Shown piece after piece: positions 50,501-64,000 of a DNA stretch of 64,000 nucleotides. Positions within the stretch are counted from its first letter, which is position 1. The number at the start of each line of letters is the position of its first letter. The DNA is from Neelides folsomi (taxonomy: Eukaryota > Arthropoda > Collembola > Neelipleona > Neelidae), in assembly GCA_034687125.1 (NCBI GenBank), contig JAQGBZ010000037.1, positions 124,001-188,000 on the forward strand, in the 5' to 3' direction. Made by a program: the position numbers and the translations under genes. The notes under the pieces are model-generated. The model was not told the DNA's origin. It saw nothing but the letters and a program-made list of their open reading frames with translations, and did no database searches.

Positions 50501-53500
50501 GAGGAAGGAAATTAAATGGTAAATGGGAGAGTCGTTCGTGTAGGATTAAGACCTCCTTTTCGGCACATTGAGGAGCGGCCGGGTGAGACAAACCTTTGAC
50601 ACTTTCAATCTGTCACAGGTGAAGGCCGTAATTCTCCTATTCACGTCTTAGCTCTCTTGGCCGAAGAGAAAAATAAATGCTGGTCGTTCAACACCATGTC
50701 GGAGGAATTGATTGATCAAGTTCCACAATCGGGAAATAGTTCTAAGAATTCCTTGTCGTGAGTCCGCATTAGCAATGAGTCCTTTTTGCTCTTTTTCTTA
50801 ATACCTTTCTCGAGTAAAATGGGGGGAGTTTGGAAAAGCGCGGAGGCGGCTGGGAAGTCATTGGAAGAGGATAATTACCTCACAGATCGTGTTCGTAATT
50901 ATGAGAAAAGGCCATTATGGAGTAAATAATAGTTGAATGGGGGTCGAGAGTTATTGATACGTTCAGAGAGTGGCTTGAGGTGAATTGAACCTCCAGGGCA
51001 TCGTTATGCAATGGAGATGACTGGAAGGAATTCACCGCGAGGTGAGAGCCATATGAGCCGAGGGATGGTCTTACACACAGGTGACCCACAGTGACACAGC
51101 AAGGAGGAATCTCAGAAAAAAGAGCACAACAACTGACGATTCATGTTCAAAGCCCTGATTGCTTGATCGACGGCGGATCTTGGCCCGTGACGAGCTTCGT
51201 CGTCTCCTGCCCTCCGTCTCCTCCTATCTCAATGAAGTTCCTTTTATACAAATGTTCGCTTATTAAACACAAGATCCCTATGATCCACGCTATACCTCGT
51301 CTTATTAGAAAAGACATGGTTTCTTATCGTATGGCATTATGCTTCAAAGTCCCTTGTACCCAAATTTTCCTCATTGTACAAAAGTGTAGTTATTTATTTA
51401 TTATGTAGAAGAGACGTCCAGGAAGGATGTTAACTTTGAGATATTCTTCAAGAAGTCCCAACTTGTTCGTTCTGCCTCAGTTGAAGGAAGGGAGGAGATT
51501 TAAATTAACTATGTATGAATGATGTATTTATAAATGTACTTCTATTACTATGCCCAATCTCTTTATAAATTCAAATCCCAGATTGTCTCTGTCCTCTGAG
51601 GTGAGACGGAGGGAATAATTATACGTACATGTGCAGTGACGTTCGGAGTGAGAGCCTCGTTAGTGGTGTGGTATATGGGAGTTTGGAGGGTCATAAGTTG
51701 AAGGTGGATTTAGTGATGAGGTTCGGCATTCGAAGGTATCCCTTCTTCGAGGTATCCTCCGACAGAGAGATTGAGACGGACGGTGGGCAGAGATGGATGG
51801 CTTCTCCTCCAGATAAATAAAGATACGGAGGAAGAGAAACTGAGGAGAAGAGAGTCACTTTGGAGGTCTTACGGCTGCTGGGGATCGGACGAATTCATCA
51901 AGATGCAGGACATGAGTCGAAGAATAATAAATGATGAATCTATGCCCCACTCCCCAAAAACTCCTAGTCAGAAGGGAGACTTTGCAATCACTTTCTCCTC
52001 CTTCCAGGAACCAACAGGCCCTTTCAAACCACCTTTACTTATTTTGAGTAATGAGGATAATTACATATTCTCCTTCGCAAGTTAGATCCATCTTGAGCGG
52101 AATAAAGGGACGAATTTTCTTTCACATAGCCACATTGTAGCTATACAAAGTATACGTACATCTTCATTCTGTCCATATTGTTCTTTTTTCCTATCCTTAT
52201 TCTTGTTCCCTTGTTGGGGATTCTTGAAAACTGAAGCTCTTTTATTATTGCTTTAACCGTAAGTTATATCTATGAGAAGGCGATGAGATCATAAATACAT
52301 AAGTTGTAATTTATTATTATATTCTAACCACTTATAATATAGCCATTTCATATAATTTATTGTTAGTTAAAGTTTCTATTTTAATTTGGCACATTAGTAA
52401 GCGTGATGAATTTGATGAGCATGTGCATACTTTTTATGTTTGTATTTATAATTTATACATTATGAAGAAAGTTGAGAGATGCAAAGCATGTTAATTCACT
52501 CAGACAGTATAATTGGCATATGCTTAAATTATAAGATATCAAGTGAGGAAATCATTCATATGCACATGTTTGTGTGTAATATAAAATGTTCCATGGATTA
52601 TGAGTTATGATGTAAAGTGAATGTTAGTTTGAGTCTCCACTCCTTTAAGATAGATTAATATACTTGAGGATTTAAACTTGGGTATTTGGTGTACGTTGTA
52701 AAGGAAGGAATTTTTTGATGATGAAGATGAAGGCCACGACATGGCGACGTATGCTGTATGAGCAAAGTAATAGGTATTGAATAGCTAATGAGGGAAGAAA
52801 TTCTTGATTGGAATTCGCATCCACTTCGGAGATCAACGCCGGTGAATCAATTAACTATTAGTCTAAATTACATAGAGGCCGTACTGGAACCGGTAATTGG
52901 ATTTTTATCAACATGGATTTAATGGTAATCGGAGGAGAAGATTGGCCAATAATGAATTGAGTGGTAAGAGTGTAGACACCTTCTCAGACTGGGGATTTAC
53001 AGGGGAATAGGGAGGGAGGAGAAAGTGATAAAATCGCCGAGGAGTGAAATTACTGACGGAATCAATCGATCGATCCTTGTCTCCCTGTAATTAAGAAAAC
53101 TTCATGACTCATGGGCCATTGAAAGCAATTAGATCGCTTGGCCTCCGACCTCGACTCGAAATTCCTCCCTGGCCGACTCACAGCATGGATTTTGATCCGA
53201 CTTCGTTCGCTCGCAGCTTCCCTACAACCCTTATCTTTTACATCCTTTCCCCATACATTTTTGCTCCATACTTCTCTCCATACGGTCCAATGGGAAATGT
53301 GAGGACGAGCGAATGCCTTCGATAATTCAACCGCACGGCCGCACCTTCACCTTTCGTTTTTGAACTACGGGGCCTTATCTATTTATTATAATTACTCAAT
53401 GGGAACGACTTCCGAAGATTGTTCCTTCGTGAAACGAAAGATCCCCAATCGCCTCTTTTGTTCAACTCTTGGCTAAGGGACGCTGGTAATTAAGCTACTG

Positions 53501-56500
53501 TCATCACCTACATTTACCGACTCCCATTCTTTGGATAAAATAAACATAAACAAATACAATGTGAGGAAATCGATATGATGAACTTCCGGAAGAAAATCCA
53601 AACACGGCCAAAATGTTTACAAGATTGAATAGATTCCGACGAGGGTTTAGCTCTTTAGACAATTAGTCAATTATTATAAAGCATGGAATGTGATTCAAGG
53701 AGTTGTGTGTCGTAAGGTGCGAATTGCAAATAAGCGATATGCTCTTTGTATGAGCTATTGATTTCCACGCTCACCTGTAGCAAACTCGATATGAACAATA
53801 TTTGCATGCAGACATATTGGTTTTTGTAATATTTCCTTGAGAGTAATAATAGCCAAACATGAAGAGTTGAACCTCCGCTATGAAGAAATGAGGAAAGAAT
53901 TAATGATGAAGTTGGGGACTCAACGGCGGCAGCAGAAGAAGCCCTTCTAACGTAAATTGGATTACTACTGCGTAGATCTCTCTCCTGAATTATGATTCAG
54001 GTGGAGGTTTCATTAAACATCCTTCTACGGGAGTTTGAGAGTTTCAAATAATGTGTGATTGCATAATCCGAATGTGAATGTTGGATGGGCTGAGACGGGT
54101 GGCTGTCAATGAAAAATGAAATGACGGGGGATTTGAATGATTCCTCCATGGAATATCATATGAGGGTGGGAATATAAATATTCATGGACAGATTGGCAGG
54201 GTCTGGACGGAATGCGACATCGCCGTCTCCGATAAGCGCCGTGGTGGGAGATGGGCGCATGGGAGACTTTGGGAGCTAAATGTGGCTGGTGAGTGTGTGT
54301 GGGGAATTGGGACTCTGTGGGCCCCGTCGGCCTCTGCAGCCTGACCGGAATGAGAATGAAGGAGGGAAAGAAGGCATAAGTCAAGGGGTGAGGACGACAC
54401 GTAGGGTCCATTACAACCCACCGGCTCAGATAGTTATCTCAAGAGAAAAAGAATCTCATGGTGGTCAGAGTCGTCGTCACCCTCACCCTCACAGCCACAA
54501 TTAGCCGATTCACCCCACATGGGACTGTCTATTTACTCTCAATTGCTTATCTTCACCTGCAGGTCCTCTTCTTAAAACAACACTTTACACATTTCCACGC
54601 GATGGTAGGATCATTTTCCTTCCTTCTGTCTCTTGCACGGGAAAATTGATAGATCCACACCGGGGAGAGAAGAGCCTTTAATGAGAAATTGTAATTTCGG
54701 AAAAGCCACCTGAATCTCCTGGTGGTGATGGGCCGCATGCAGGTGTGGGAAACTTGTATGTTATGCTAATTCTAATTGTGACACTTGGGCAGAAATGAGT
54801 CCCGCCCTTCATCCTCGCCCTCCCGTAAGGAGCGGAAGTGGAAGCGGACGGAGTGGCGGAGAATATTTAAGACCCCATTCCCATAAGAGACGGTTTCCAA
54901 TCCTTCTAACGGTTCACCTGCCTTCCGCTCAAATTCACCACCTTTACTCATTTACTGTATTAGGGAGCTCGTTAGTGGTCACACGGTCCCTCATTTGGCC
55001 GTTCCTTGTGGAAAGGCTTTCTTTACTAAACGGCCGGATCATGGATTTCATTAGCTCATATTTATCGTTCCTTTCAATTCCTCTAATGGACATTGTCAAT
55101 TGTCAAATTTGTGATATTAATGAATCTAAATTGACATGATATTGAACTTAAGCCTTCCAAACTTCCATCTAATACATTCCCTTTAAATATCAGATGTAAT
55201 TTTTATTTTAAGCCTACAAATACATAATATTGAAAAACAAGTTTATTTTAAAACAAAATATGCGACAACATATTTTTTTAAATTTTATCAGTTTATGTAA
55301 TTATTTCTTTGTAACTATTAAACTAAAACTATTAAAATTATCACTTGCTCTTATATTCAATGTACGTTGAAGTAACTGCGATTAACGTAAAGTTTTACAA
55401 CCTGATTTTTGTTTCAGATTAAATGAGCAAGATTCTTATGAAAGAATGAGATAGATCAACAGGTGGATCTCAAATTTGTAAATATTATGAAATAACCTCG
55501 AATCTCATGATCGTCCACTGAACTCCCTCAGATTTTACAAGCTGACCTAGACTAACCTTCACCCTCCCTTATATTCCTCAAAGTGAGAAAAGGAGAATTT
55601 CGGCTCTCAGAATGAGTTAATTCCGAGCAGGAGGCTCGGTGAGTTCCCTTGATGAGGAAATAGATAGCCGTCGATCTGAGATGAATGAGATGATGCCTTG
55701 CACCCACTCGCAACATGATGAAAGAATCGTTGGCGCGATAAAGAGCGGAGATGATCCGATAAACCCGAGTTTAAACACTCGCCCAATTTGTACGCCTCTG
55801 TGTAAAATGGAAATGCGAGCACGGCTGACCCAGTTCCTTATCCAGATTTCGGAATGTTTTCAATTCCCCTCACTTTTAAAATTCATTGCCCTTTGCAGAT
55901 TCCATCCAGGGTCTCAGGGCCGATGGTCGCTACGTAATAGCTCTGCTGTTACGACCTCTTCGTGGCCATCGAGCCGAGGCGGCGACCAAACTAGCCCGAC
56001 GCGTCCGCTCAAAAATAAACTCTTTCAAATGTGTATTTTGTGTTCAAAGCGTGATTTTTTTGGTAAGAATTTCTACGTGTAGCCGAGAACGAGGCGAAGA
56101 TCCTTTTATGGTCCAACATATGATTCATATTTGTACATTTCACTGTTTGTACCCATGTAGTTATATATAGGGTTATTTCGTCCCTCGTGGTCTATTAAAC
56201 GCTTTTACGAGCATGCCAAAATTATGAATGTCATTTTTATGGTCATTTGAGCGGTTCCCGGGGAAGGGCCGCCGACTTATTTTTTTTATTCCCTTCGTGA
56301 AAAAGGCACGAGTCGTAACTCAACTTTGAAATTTTTCCTCATTTTTGGAGCAACCACAAATCTGCCCTTCTCATGTTGGCCGTCCTCCCACAATTACAAA
56401 TCCTTTTAACGGTTTGAAAACCACTGTTTCTTATGTACACATATACCTATATTATATTGGTCTATCAATTTATCCATGCTCGAACTCTTTAAATGTGATT

Positions 56501-57261
56501 ATTAAAAATATGCGTTGAGAGCATCAATTTTGTGGAATGTCATTCCTCACGAGTTTTCCATCAAATCTCAATTCCCATATGTCGTACATTTAAAGTTAAG
56601 TAAAAAGCCCAATCGCCCCTGTGCTTCACTCTCGAGTGGACAACCCAAGTGGTGGAATAGCTATGGATTTATACACTTAAGTATTTATACACTCATTGCT
56701 GGGGACGATTAGATAGGAGGGAATATATAGATAGGGGCATTATTACACAAGGGCCCTTCGAGCCTCCAAAGGGAGGAGAGATAAGTAGAGGCACGCGAGA
56801 GATTCAGCTACGATGTGAGGTGGTCGATGGCTCGAATAATTCAACCTCGAACCGAAGGTGGAAGGCAGAGGGGACGGAGACTCCTTTACGCCTCGCTTCC
56901 ACTCATAAGGAGAGATTTCAATTCCCCTTCTTTCCTCTCATCAGTCTTTCACTCGACTCCGACCGATTCACATTCTCCATCACCTCCTCATTTTACCCCA
57001 TTCAACCCTTCAAACCTCTACGTCTTCCGCATCCCTCTAATCCCAATTTGCAAAAACAGTCATTTGTTATTGACCTCATTGGGAAGGATTTGGATATTTT
57101 TCGACTCTGAGTAATTCACGCGTATTTACGACAAAACACATAAGTATTGGAATATAATCGGGGTTGTTTACGAACAGAGTTCCGCGTGTGAATCAGAGAA
57201 TGCAATAAGTGGTTGGAAGGATCAACAGGTTGAAAAACATTTTAATAGCGTTTGAGTGAAC
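47508..57261. other. Gene-poor interval upstream of SoxF
   Basis: Nearly 10 kb between the CANT1 start and the SoxF start codon with no recognised gene. Base composition alternates between AT-rich blocks and GC-richer, purine- or pyrimidine-skewed blocks (about 48.6-51.4, 51.6-52.1 and 53.0-57.1 kb). Short protein-like frames occur (minus 48694-48933 and 50039-50266, plus 51903-52085) but lack exon partners or known motifs. A long intergenic region beside a developmental transcription factor is likely to be regulatory. That is inference; no individual enhancer can be marked. Confidence 0.45.
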
Positions 57262-57550
57262 ATGGAGACTGATTTTGGGTTCGGGGCGGGTCGTGGATTC
57301 GGTGAGCAGGCGTCGTACCCGGTTTACCACCAACACAACCAGGGACTCATGGACGATTGGCACCGTGGAGGAGTCGGGCAGAACGTGTCGGCTCCGCCTC
57401 CACCGCAACCCCATATGAACGAAAAGATGAAGAAAGAACAGAGGATCCGGAGACCCATGAATGCTTTCATGGTCTGGGCTAAAGTGGAGAGAAAGAGGCT
57501 CGCTGATGAAAATCCCGATTTACACAACGCTGATCTCAGCAAAATGCTCG
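57262..57550 (+). CDS. SoxF: SOX group F transcription factor, first coding exon only
   Basis: HMG-box DNA-bending transcription factor of the nucleus. The exon starts at an ATG (57262) and ends at a GTAAGC donor, encoding 96 residues plus one base. Residues 1-58 are Gly/Pro/His-rich; residues about 60-96 are the first half of an HMG box ([20 protein letters not shown], then [16 protein letters not shown]). The wording [16 protein letters not shown] fits group F (vertebrate Sox7/17/18, fly Sox15) better than groups B, C, D or E. The box is interrupted by an intron right after KMLG. The remainder, which would begin with a KxWR/K-like segment, is not found before position 64000, so the intron exceeds 6.4 kb. 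The gene is cut by the window edge, not shown to be broken. Confidence 0.88.
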
Positions 57551-60500
57551 GTAAGCTGTTACTTTATATACGTCTTTGTCCTATTTGGTAGAAGGAATTC
57601 CTCATTTAAATTAATCTTCCCGAAATATAATGGGATCATGTAAGCATTAGACAGAATTAGGCTCATATCATGAAAGTATCATTGAAAGTTAATCTGCATA
57701 AAGCTCCATATTAATGCAAAGCATAATCCTCATATAATAGACACCCATATTAAAATGATATATTATACTCGTATATTAGTTAAATTGGGTTATGAATTTA
57801 AAAAATTTAATTAAAAGCATTCAAGCGCATTTATTGCATTGAGTTTAGCAAACTGCATTCTTATTCCCATACGTTGTTGATTTCTTTGAAGAACTTTGAA
57901 CATTAGCTATGTATTACGTGTTTAAAACGGAGTGTTGGGTTAATTTTTTCGTTTCCTTTTATTAAATCGACCGCTTGTGAGTGTTATTAGTGTTGTGAGT
58001 TAGTTTTAGGGAAGAGAGAGAGCAAAAGGGTGGTGTAATGAAGAAGAGCATGTTTCTTTGATTGTGCCCAGTTTGGGCGAGATGAGAATCCTCCTCCATT
58101 AATTGTTGGGCAGTGAAGCACTTTACCTCCCATTAATTCCAACTGAGAAGAGGATTAGGAGTTATAAAAGAGAGAATGGGAGATATTGTAGGAGATTAGC
58201 TCTTGTTATTACAACGATTACGATTGTGAGGGTTAAAGGAAGGGAATGACGGCTCGTTTACCCGAATGGGCCTGGGAAATAAGTTCTAATACTCCCGAAC
58301 AAATCCACCGTTACGTCGAAACAGTGGTGCTTCCGACGGAAGAGGAATTGATGGAAATTTTTTCTTCTCCCTTCCTAAGACCGATCCAAATGCCAAGATC
58401 TGCCCTCCACGCACGTCGAACTCGCAATTTCTGTAGAGAATCCAGAGGAGGTTGAGTTGGTTGGACAGGCAAGTTTCCTCCTCAAGGAGCCTTCGATTCT
58501 CTCTGCCACTCATTCAATTAGGAGTCCAAGGGTAAGAGTTGAGGTTTAATTACTCTGACCTGAATCCCCCAGTTCATGCGAAGGGGAATTTGACTGGAAT
58601 TTGTCAGGTCTCCTCCCTCCACTTACGACTTTCATGTACTCGTGCGGTCCGCTTGGTCAGCGGAGGGGCAAGGGCCCAAGCACACATTCGCAAAGATATT
58701 ATATACTGATTGGTATGGAGATCATATGACCTCAGTGTCCAACTCCCTCGACGTCCCTCCTCAGTCGAACCGAAACGAGTGAATTCACTTGCACTTGGCC
58801 CAGTAAGATAACTTCCACTTCCATCTAAATTAGAGTTTAGACGGTTGAGTGCTTCCCCGTTTCGGTTCGCCGCTCTGTAGCCCATTTACTCTCCTTTAAA
58901 CTAACGAATATACTTTCAAACCTTTCCTAATGGGACAATTTGCATCCATCATCGAGGATGAGGAGACTTATTCAAATCAGCCCTCTCCTTCCCGATCCCG
59001 TTCTCCCTTTATTCTTTTTAAATGTGATTTGGATTTAATTGAATTAGGAGAAATACTCACTGTTCTTGTAATTTCATTACTCTTAATAATCAATTTCAAG
59101 CTCGAGGAGTCACCTTCGTATGTATTAGGAACCCACGTTTCTTCCGAACTTCAATTACCCCTTGTTTCCTCTGCTTCCCCCCATGAAATCCGTCGGTCAT
59201 TGTGATACCGGATCGACCATGAGGAAGTTTAAGAACTTCATTCCTCCTTTTAATCCAATTTCTGTCTTATTACGAGACCTTATGCAGATTTGTATTGAAT
59301 TGGCCATAAGCAGCTATTCATAAATCACACAATACGAGGACGAGACGAATATTCCGAATGTGGCATGATGAATTGACATTTGATTTCCATTTCTTCATTT
59401 GTTCCACATATGACAAATTAATGGATTAATTTTCTAAATTATAATTTCTATCATTAAGGAAAGAGGAATACGAACATGTGTAATTGAAGTTGAGAGGAAA
59501 GTTAAGGGAGTGACCCATTTGCTCGTCACTTATGTCCCAAGTCAAGGAGCATTAAATGCAGTGCATGTAACTACATATTTACTCTTATTTTATATCATTT
59601 ATGTGTGTGGGTATATGAAGAGATGGGTGTTTTGGTTGGGTGAATGTCACTTCGTTGGTGTGTCGAGGTGGTTGGGAATGGGCATGGCGGAGCATAAACT
59701 CCCTTGTTTGTTCAACTCCTGAGGACGAGAGACGGTTGAGCGAATAATCGGAGTGAAAGTGGGGTTGGCCGAGAGAAAGAGTCGGAAATGAAGAGACATG
59801 TTCCTCGAACCTTGACCAAATCTCCTCACCGCCCCTCCCTCCATCCGGAGGGGTTCGGGGAGGTCAACGGCAATCGAGTGTGGCTGTGACGAATTTGTCA
59901 TCAGTTGCCACAAAGTGTCTCAGGTGAATATAAGATGTGTGATTTATCGTGGAAGGGTGGCGAGCCCTCGTAAATCCTCTCCCCGTTATGAATCCGACAC
60001 AGGTAGATTTGAGTCGGCGAAGGAACGTCCACAAATAGATTCATTCAAACCATATAGACTCATCTCGCATAAGAGTTTAATGAGGCTGGTGAGGATATGT
60101 TTTACGAAGGAGGGATGAGCTCCGATTACACTCTATCACTCTCCCCTTGAGGGATGGGAATTAAAATTCAGACGGACCTCATTATGCTCCATTGTACTCC
60201 CGTCCAGCTGAAGATCCTTCGCAGTGGGCGAGAAGGTTCCTCTCGCCTCTTCACGTGTGGGTCAACTGCCAAAGGCAACACTTGGCCACCCTCCTCTTCC
60301 ACCCTCGAAGGAACAATATACTCCTATTAATGCAAATTCGGAACTCTCAGTCCAATTCTAGAAAGTGACATGAAGGTCTTCTGCTGCTTTCGAAATACTT
60401 AATTGCAGACATTCCATCATACTCTACATACTTCAATCAAAATCATTTATTGCTCATTATTTTCATATTTCATCAAGCTCCTGCCATGGGCGATGTCATT

Positions 60501-63500
60501 TACTAGTATTTATCAACGTTTTTATAATTTTTATAAGAAAATTGTAAGAGTGAAAACAAGCTGATTATAAAGGATTTTAGATTATAGTTAAATGATATTA
60601 TAGGATATTAATTATTAATCCTATTCATGATAACAGATAATATCAAAATTTTCCGAATAGATAGGAGCATTTATAAATTATTTATATATGAACATGAAAC
60701 GACATCATTACAATTTACAATGTTGAAATGGCCATGGGAGAGCGGAAAAGTTTAAGAGTCAGCTCGTAAGTTTAATTGCTGAAAAGTTGGATTATGTGAA
60801 GACGTGAGAGAGTTTCTTAAGTGGTGATAGGATCATGGTGATGAGTTGACATTTTTCACATCATTGTTGTCATCCTAATTAAAATGAGCAATTAAAAGGA
60901 CGGGGAAACCTCCCTTGAGCTTCCCTTCTCTCGCGTGTACTTTATGGTGACGGGAAAATGAGTCTGGGAGGAGAGGAAATGGCTGTGGAGTTCCCAACAC
61001 GCGATCCGAGGAAATCTTTTCTCTACCCGACAGCTGACAGTCCATGTTTTCTCTTTCCTCCAACCTTTGGGAAAATGTCACTGGGATAGGGAGGCTACTC
61101 GTGTATTTACGCAGTTTGAGCTTATTAACCATCAAATTCCTCACGGTCTCCTCCTACAACTAATATGGGCTTCTCATGTTGGCGATGAATTGAGCAATCC
61201 GTGCGAGTGGAAGTCATGAAATTTGGATTATAAATCGAGAGGTGAAATGGAGACCCTCCGAGGCTCCCCACCTTATAAACACCAAACTTCATCCAAAGTA
61301 GGGAATATGCAACAGGATAAGGGAGCCAAATATTAGATAAAGCACATGATTATACCAGGTAGTTAGAGGCTGAGGATTTGGATCAGAGGAGGAGTGATTG
61401 GTTTGCGAGTAATAATTAAAGGCTGCCAGAAGAGAGAGAATGGCATGACTGAGGAGACGACGGACTTTATGGGAGAGACTCTGAGGAAGTCTCCTTATAA
61501 AGAAATAAATTAAAGTCATGATCTCGGATCAGCTGACATGAATCTCAATTTTCGGCCTTCGCCCCTTCCCATTATTATTGTATCTTGGCTATTGCCCCAT
61601 CCGACCAAAGGGTTAAATTACATTACATCAATTCCTCTCCACCGCGGAGGGAAAAGGAAAACTTTCACAGTCCTGGGACTTATAAATAAAATATTAATTT
61701 ATGACCGCGTGGAATATAAGGAGACGGAATGAATTGGATTTTATCCATTTCGCCATTGGAAATATTTGGTGAGTGGTCTTAATTTGGTGAAAGCTTGGGC
61801 CATTTGATCCTGCATTCATTCCTTCTGCTGACTTCACGGAGGAATTTTGAATCTCCTCTTGAACGTCAATCAGATGAAGTTGATGTGCGAGAAGTGTGGG
61901 GATTGTGGGATCTCTATACGGCTCATTAGCTCATTAGCTCTATTAGTATTGGTGGTTGAGCGGAATGTGTTGGATAGACGCGTGGATTTCTTTCCTAGGA
62001 TTGGGCTCCCAATTCTCACAAATCATTCCTTGTTAGGGCGGCCTCTCCGGCGACAATGACACTGATTGATTCCCAATTCCCTCCTTCTTCTTCCTCGATT
62101 GGAGCTCAAGAACCCTCGTGAGCCACCGGGACTTCTCAAACACCACCGTCCATTTACAACTCTGGACATATAAACGACCCGACCGTGACTTTGTATCACT
62201 TTAACTGCTCCTATTCTCTCTAATTGAGGATTCGGAACTCGATTGAGGGATTTGCGCCATTAGAAGGGCCAAATCTCTCTCCTTAATTCCCTATTTAAGC
62301 CCCTATTCATCTCTTTGAGGCGATAACCTTAAGATCTCCCTATTTATTATCGCCAATGATAGACTTTATAGCTCCGATTACTAACATGAATTTCATTAGG
62401 TGTCAAAATGATAGTCACTTCGTTTTCCGATTGAAAAAGATGAGAAATGAAATTCACCTTTTGTTTTCCTCCCTCACGAGCTCATCATTCTGATGGAGAA
62501 GAAGGTGGTGAATGGGAATACTGTACAAATGAATAATGGCTATGTTCTTTCCCACCTGTATTTTACGGGATACAGTTTGGAAAAATAATGAGACTGCTGC
62601 AGGACCATACTTTATAGTCCATCATCCACTAAATTGTCACATTATGGGTGAGCGGAACGTGAACTCCCTGAATAATGCTAATCACATCTCGTCTCATTAC
62701 CATTCTCGTCAACAGACTTTATTCATAAAATTAATAATTCGCCCATCTCTCTCTCATCGACCGTGAAGAGGAACGTGTGGGATTTGAGGATATGTGAGCA
62801 GAACATAATAGGTTTAAAACGGTGAAACAAAGTGTTTGCGTCTGGAATAAAAGGGATTAATTGTAAATTTGATAATCAAATTAAAAGCTGGTCGTCTGGT
62901 TTTTCGTGCATCGTTCACTTAATTCATTCATTTGTTGTAAATGTTATAACATCCTTATTTGAGATTCCAATTCCTCGGGATTGGTGGGGAATTAGAATAT
63001 TGTAGGGCGAAGGAGATAGGAAATGTGTGTATTTGGTATAATTCATTGGTTCAGAACCATCCCTCCGACACTTCATTAAATAATTAACCTCCTCTTCTGA
63101 TTTAATCTTCTCTTCTCACAGCTTCAAACTCCTTTGAGTCGTGGCGATGTGAGAAGGGATCTTATCCCATATCTCTCTAATTATCACGATAATTATCTCA
63201 TCGATTCATATTACCTTCTCCACTCGAACTTAGAAATGCAAATGACTTTCTTTTTCCTGCTTCAGGTCATTCTGGGTCAAATAATGTCTGGTTGTACATG
63301 TTCCTTTGAAGGAGCCGCGGAGGTGAATGAGAGGACCTATTCGTTTCATCTACCATATTCGCCAAACATTTAGAAATTAGAATGGTTTAGAAGATTTTGT
63401 GTTTCCTTTTTAGAATTTCCACTCCTTCGTCCTTATTCATGTGAGTAGGTCAGAGATTTAAATTATGCTTATAAGGTTAAAAACATGTACAAGGTACATA

Positions 63501-64000
63501 TTTTCAGACAACAAATAGACTGATACAAAACTTAAAAATTTATTTTATTAATATTTCCTTTTTACAAACATCATCCTACATCGTCCCATCGTCCTGTATC
63601 TAGAACTTTATAAATCACATACTTTACATAAATGCTTCATATGCATATATTGTTTATTATTAGCAATGTAGACATAAGTTTGTTTGTTTTATGACAATAA
63701 GATACGTTTATTAAACATCAACATCAATAAAAAAAAGCACATGTTTAAGTATCCATTAAGTAATGGAGATATTTTATAATGTTTGTAATATACATACATA
63801 GTTAATAATCATAGCATATCACATAAAAATTCATTAACTACTCACATTAAAATGTGATTGTTTTTAACAGTTTAAATTGAGTTTGGTGTTTATTTAGTCG
63901 AAAGGAAGCTGATTGAAGGAGAGAATTCAATGGGATTTGGTAGACAAAAACTCAGGATTGTAACAGTTATGATTTACGCACATGAGAATTTTCGTTTTTC
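57551..64000 (+). other. First intron of SoxF, running past the window edge
   Basis: I searched the plus strand for the second half of the HMG box and found none. The sequence alternates between GC-richer patches (58.0-60.3 and 60.9-62.8 kb) and AT-rich ones (57.6-57.9, 60.4-60.7 and 63.4-63.9 kb). One 69-residue ATG-started frame (58246-58455) has plausible protein composition but no recognised domain. The interval probably contains SoxF regulatory DNA; this is inference. Confidence 0.5.

Noticed and set aside
55905..56030. Possible exon behind a TTTGCAG acceptor (QGLRADGRYV)
   Set aside because: The Arg/Ala/Leu-rich frame has no donor in phase, no partner exon and no recognised similarity.

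Overview
The window is animal nuclear DNA. It holds multi-exon genes with GT-AG introns, from about 60 bp to several kb long, in AT-rich sequence with GC-richer islands. The proteins recognised are a FHOD formin, FEM-1, CANT1 apyrase, TEFM, RpS18, a SOX group F factor and a secreted protein with an odorant-binding-protein cysteine pattern. They point to an arthropod, most likely a hexapod, because classical odorant-binding proteins belong to that lineage. Species cannot be read from the sequence. I rebuilt the gene models by joining exons by hand. In all seven genes modelled through to a stop codon, exon phases match at every junction and coding lengths are multiples of three.

Layout. 1-19001 (+): the 3' part of a FHOD-type formin in 19 coding exons, with its first exons left of the window. 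19002-22.5 kb: AT-rich with no gene seen. 22.5-26.2 kb: a GC-rich island that probably carries the 5' exons of the next gene, plus long stop-free frames on the opposite strand. 26268-32790 (+): a 1495-residue protein with about 22 C2H2 zinc fingers. 33576-34599 (-): a 149-residue secreted OBP-like protein. 36284-39269 (-): FEM-1, a 10-exon ankyrin-repeat protein. 39.3-42.2 kb: no gene seen. 42210-43034 (-) and 43297-44415 (+): RpS18 and TEFM, head to head with 262 bp between start codons. 45048-47507 (-): CANT1, whose fourth intron contains a 711-bp element with terminal inverted repeats. 47.5-57.3 kb: a gene-poor stretch. 57262-57550 (+): the first coding exon of a SoxF gene, cut within the HMG box by an intron that runs off the right edge.

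The genes do not form a pathway. They are housekeeping (RpS18, TEFM, CANT1), cytoskeletal (FHOD), regulatory (zinc-finger, SoxF, FEM-1) and secreted (OBP-like) loci that lie side by side. The details most worth following are the OBP-like gene, a repeat end that abuts a splice acceptor in CANT1, a GC-AG intron in the zinc-finger gene, a possible 3-nt microexon and a tandem NAGNAG acceptor in FHOD, and unexplained long ORFs on the strand opposite FHOD and the zinc-finger gene.
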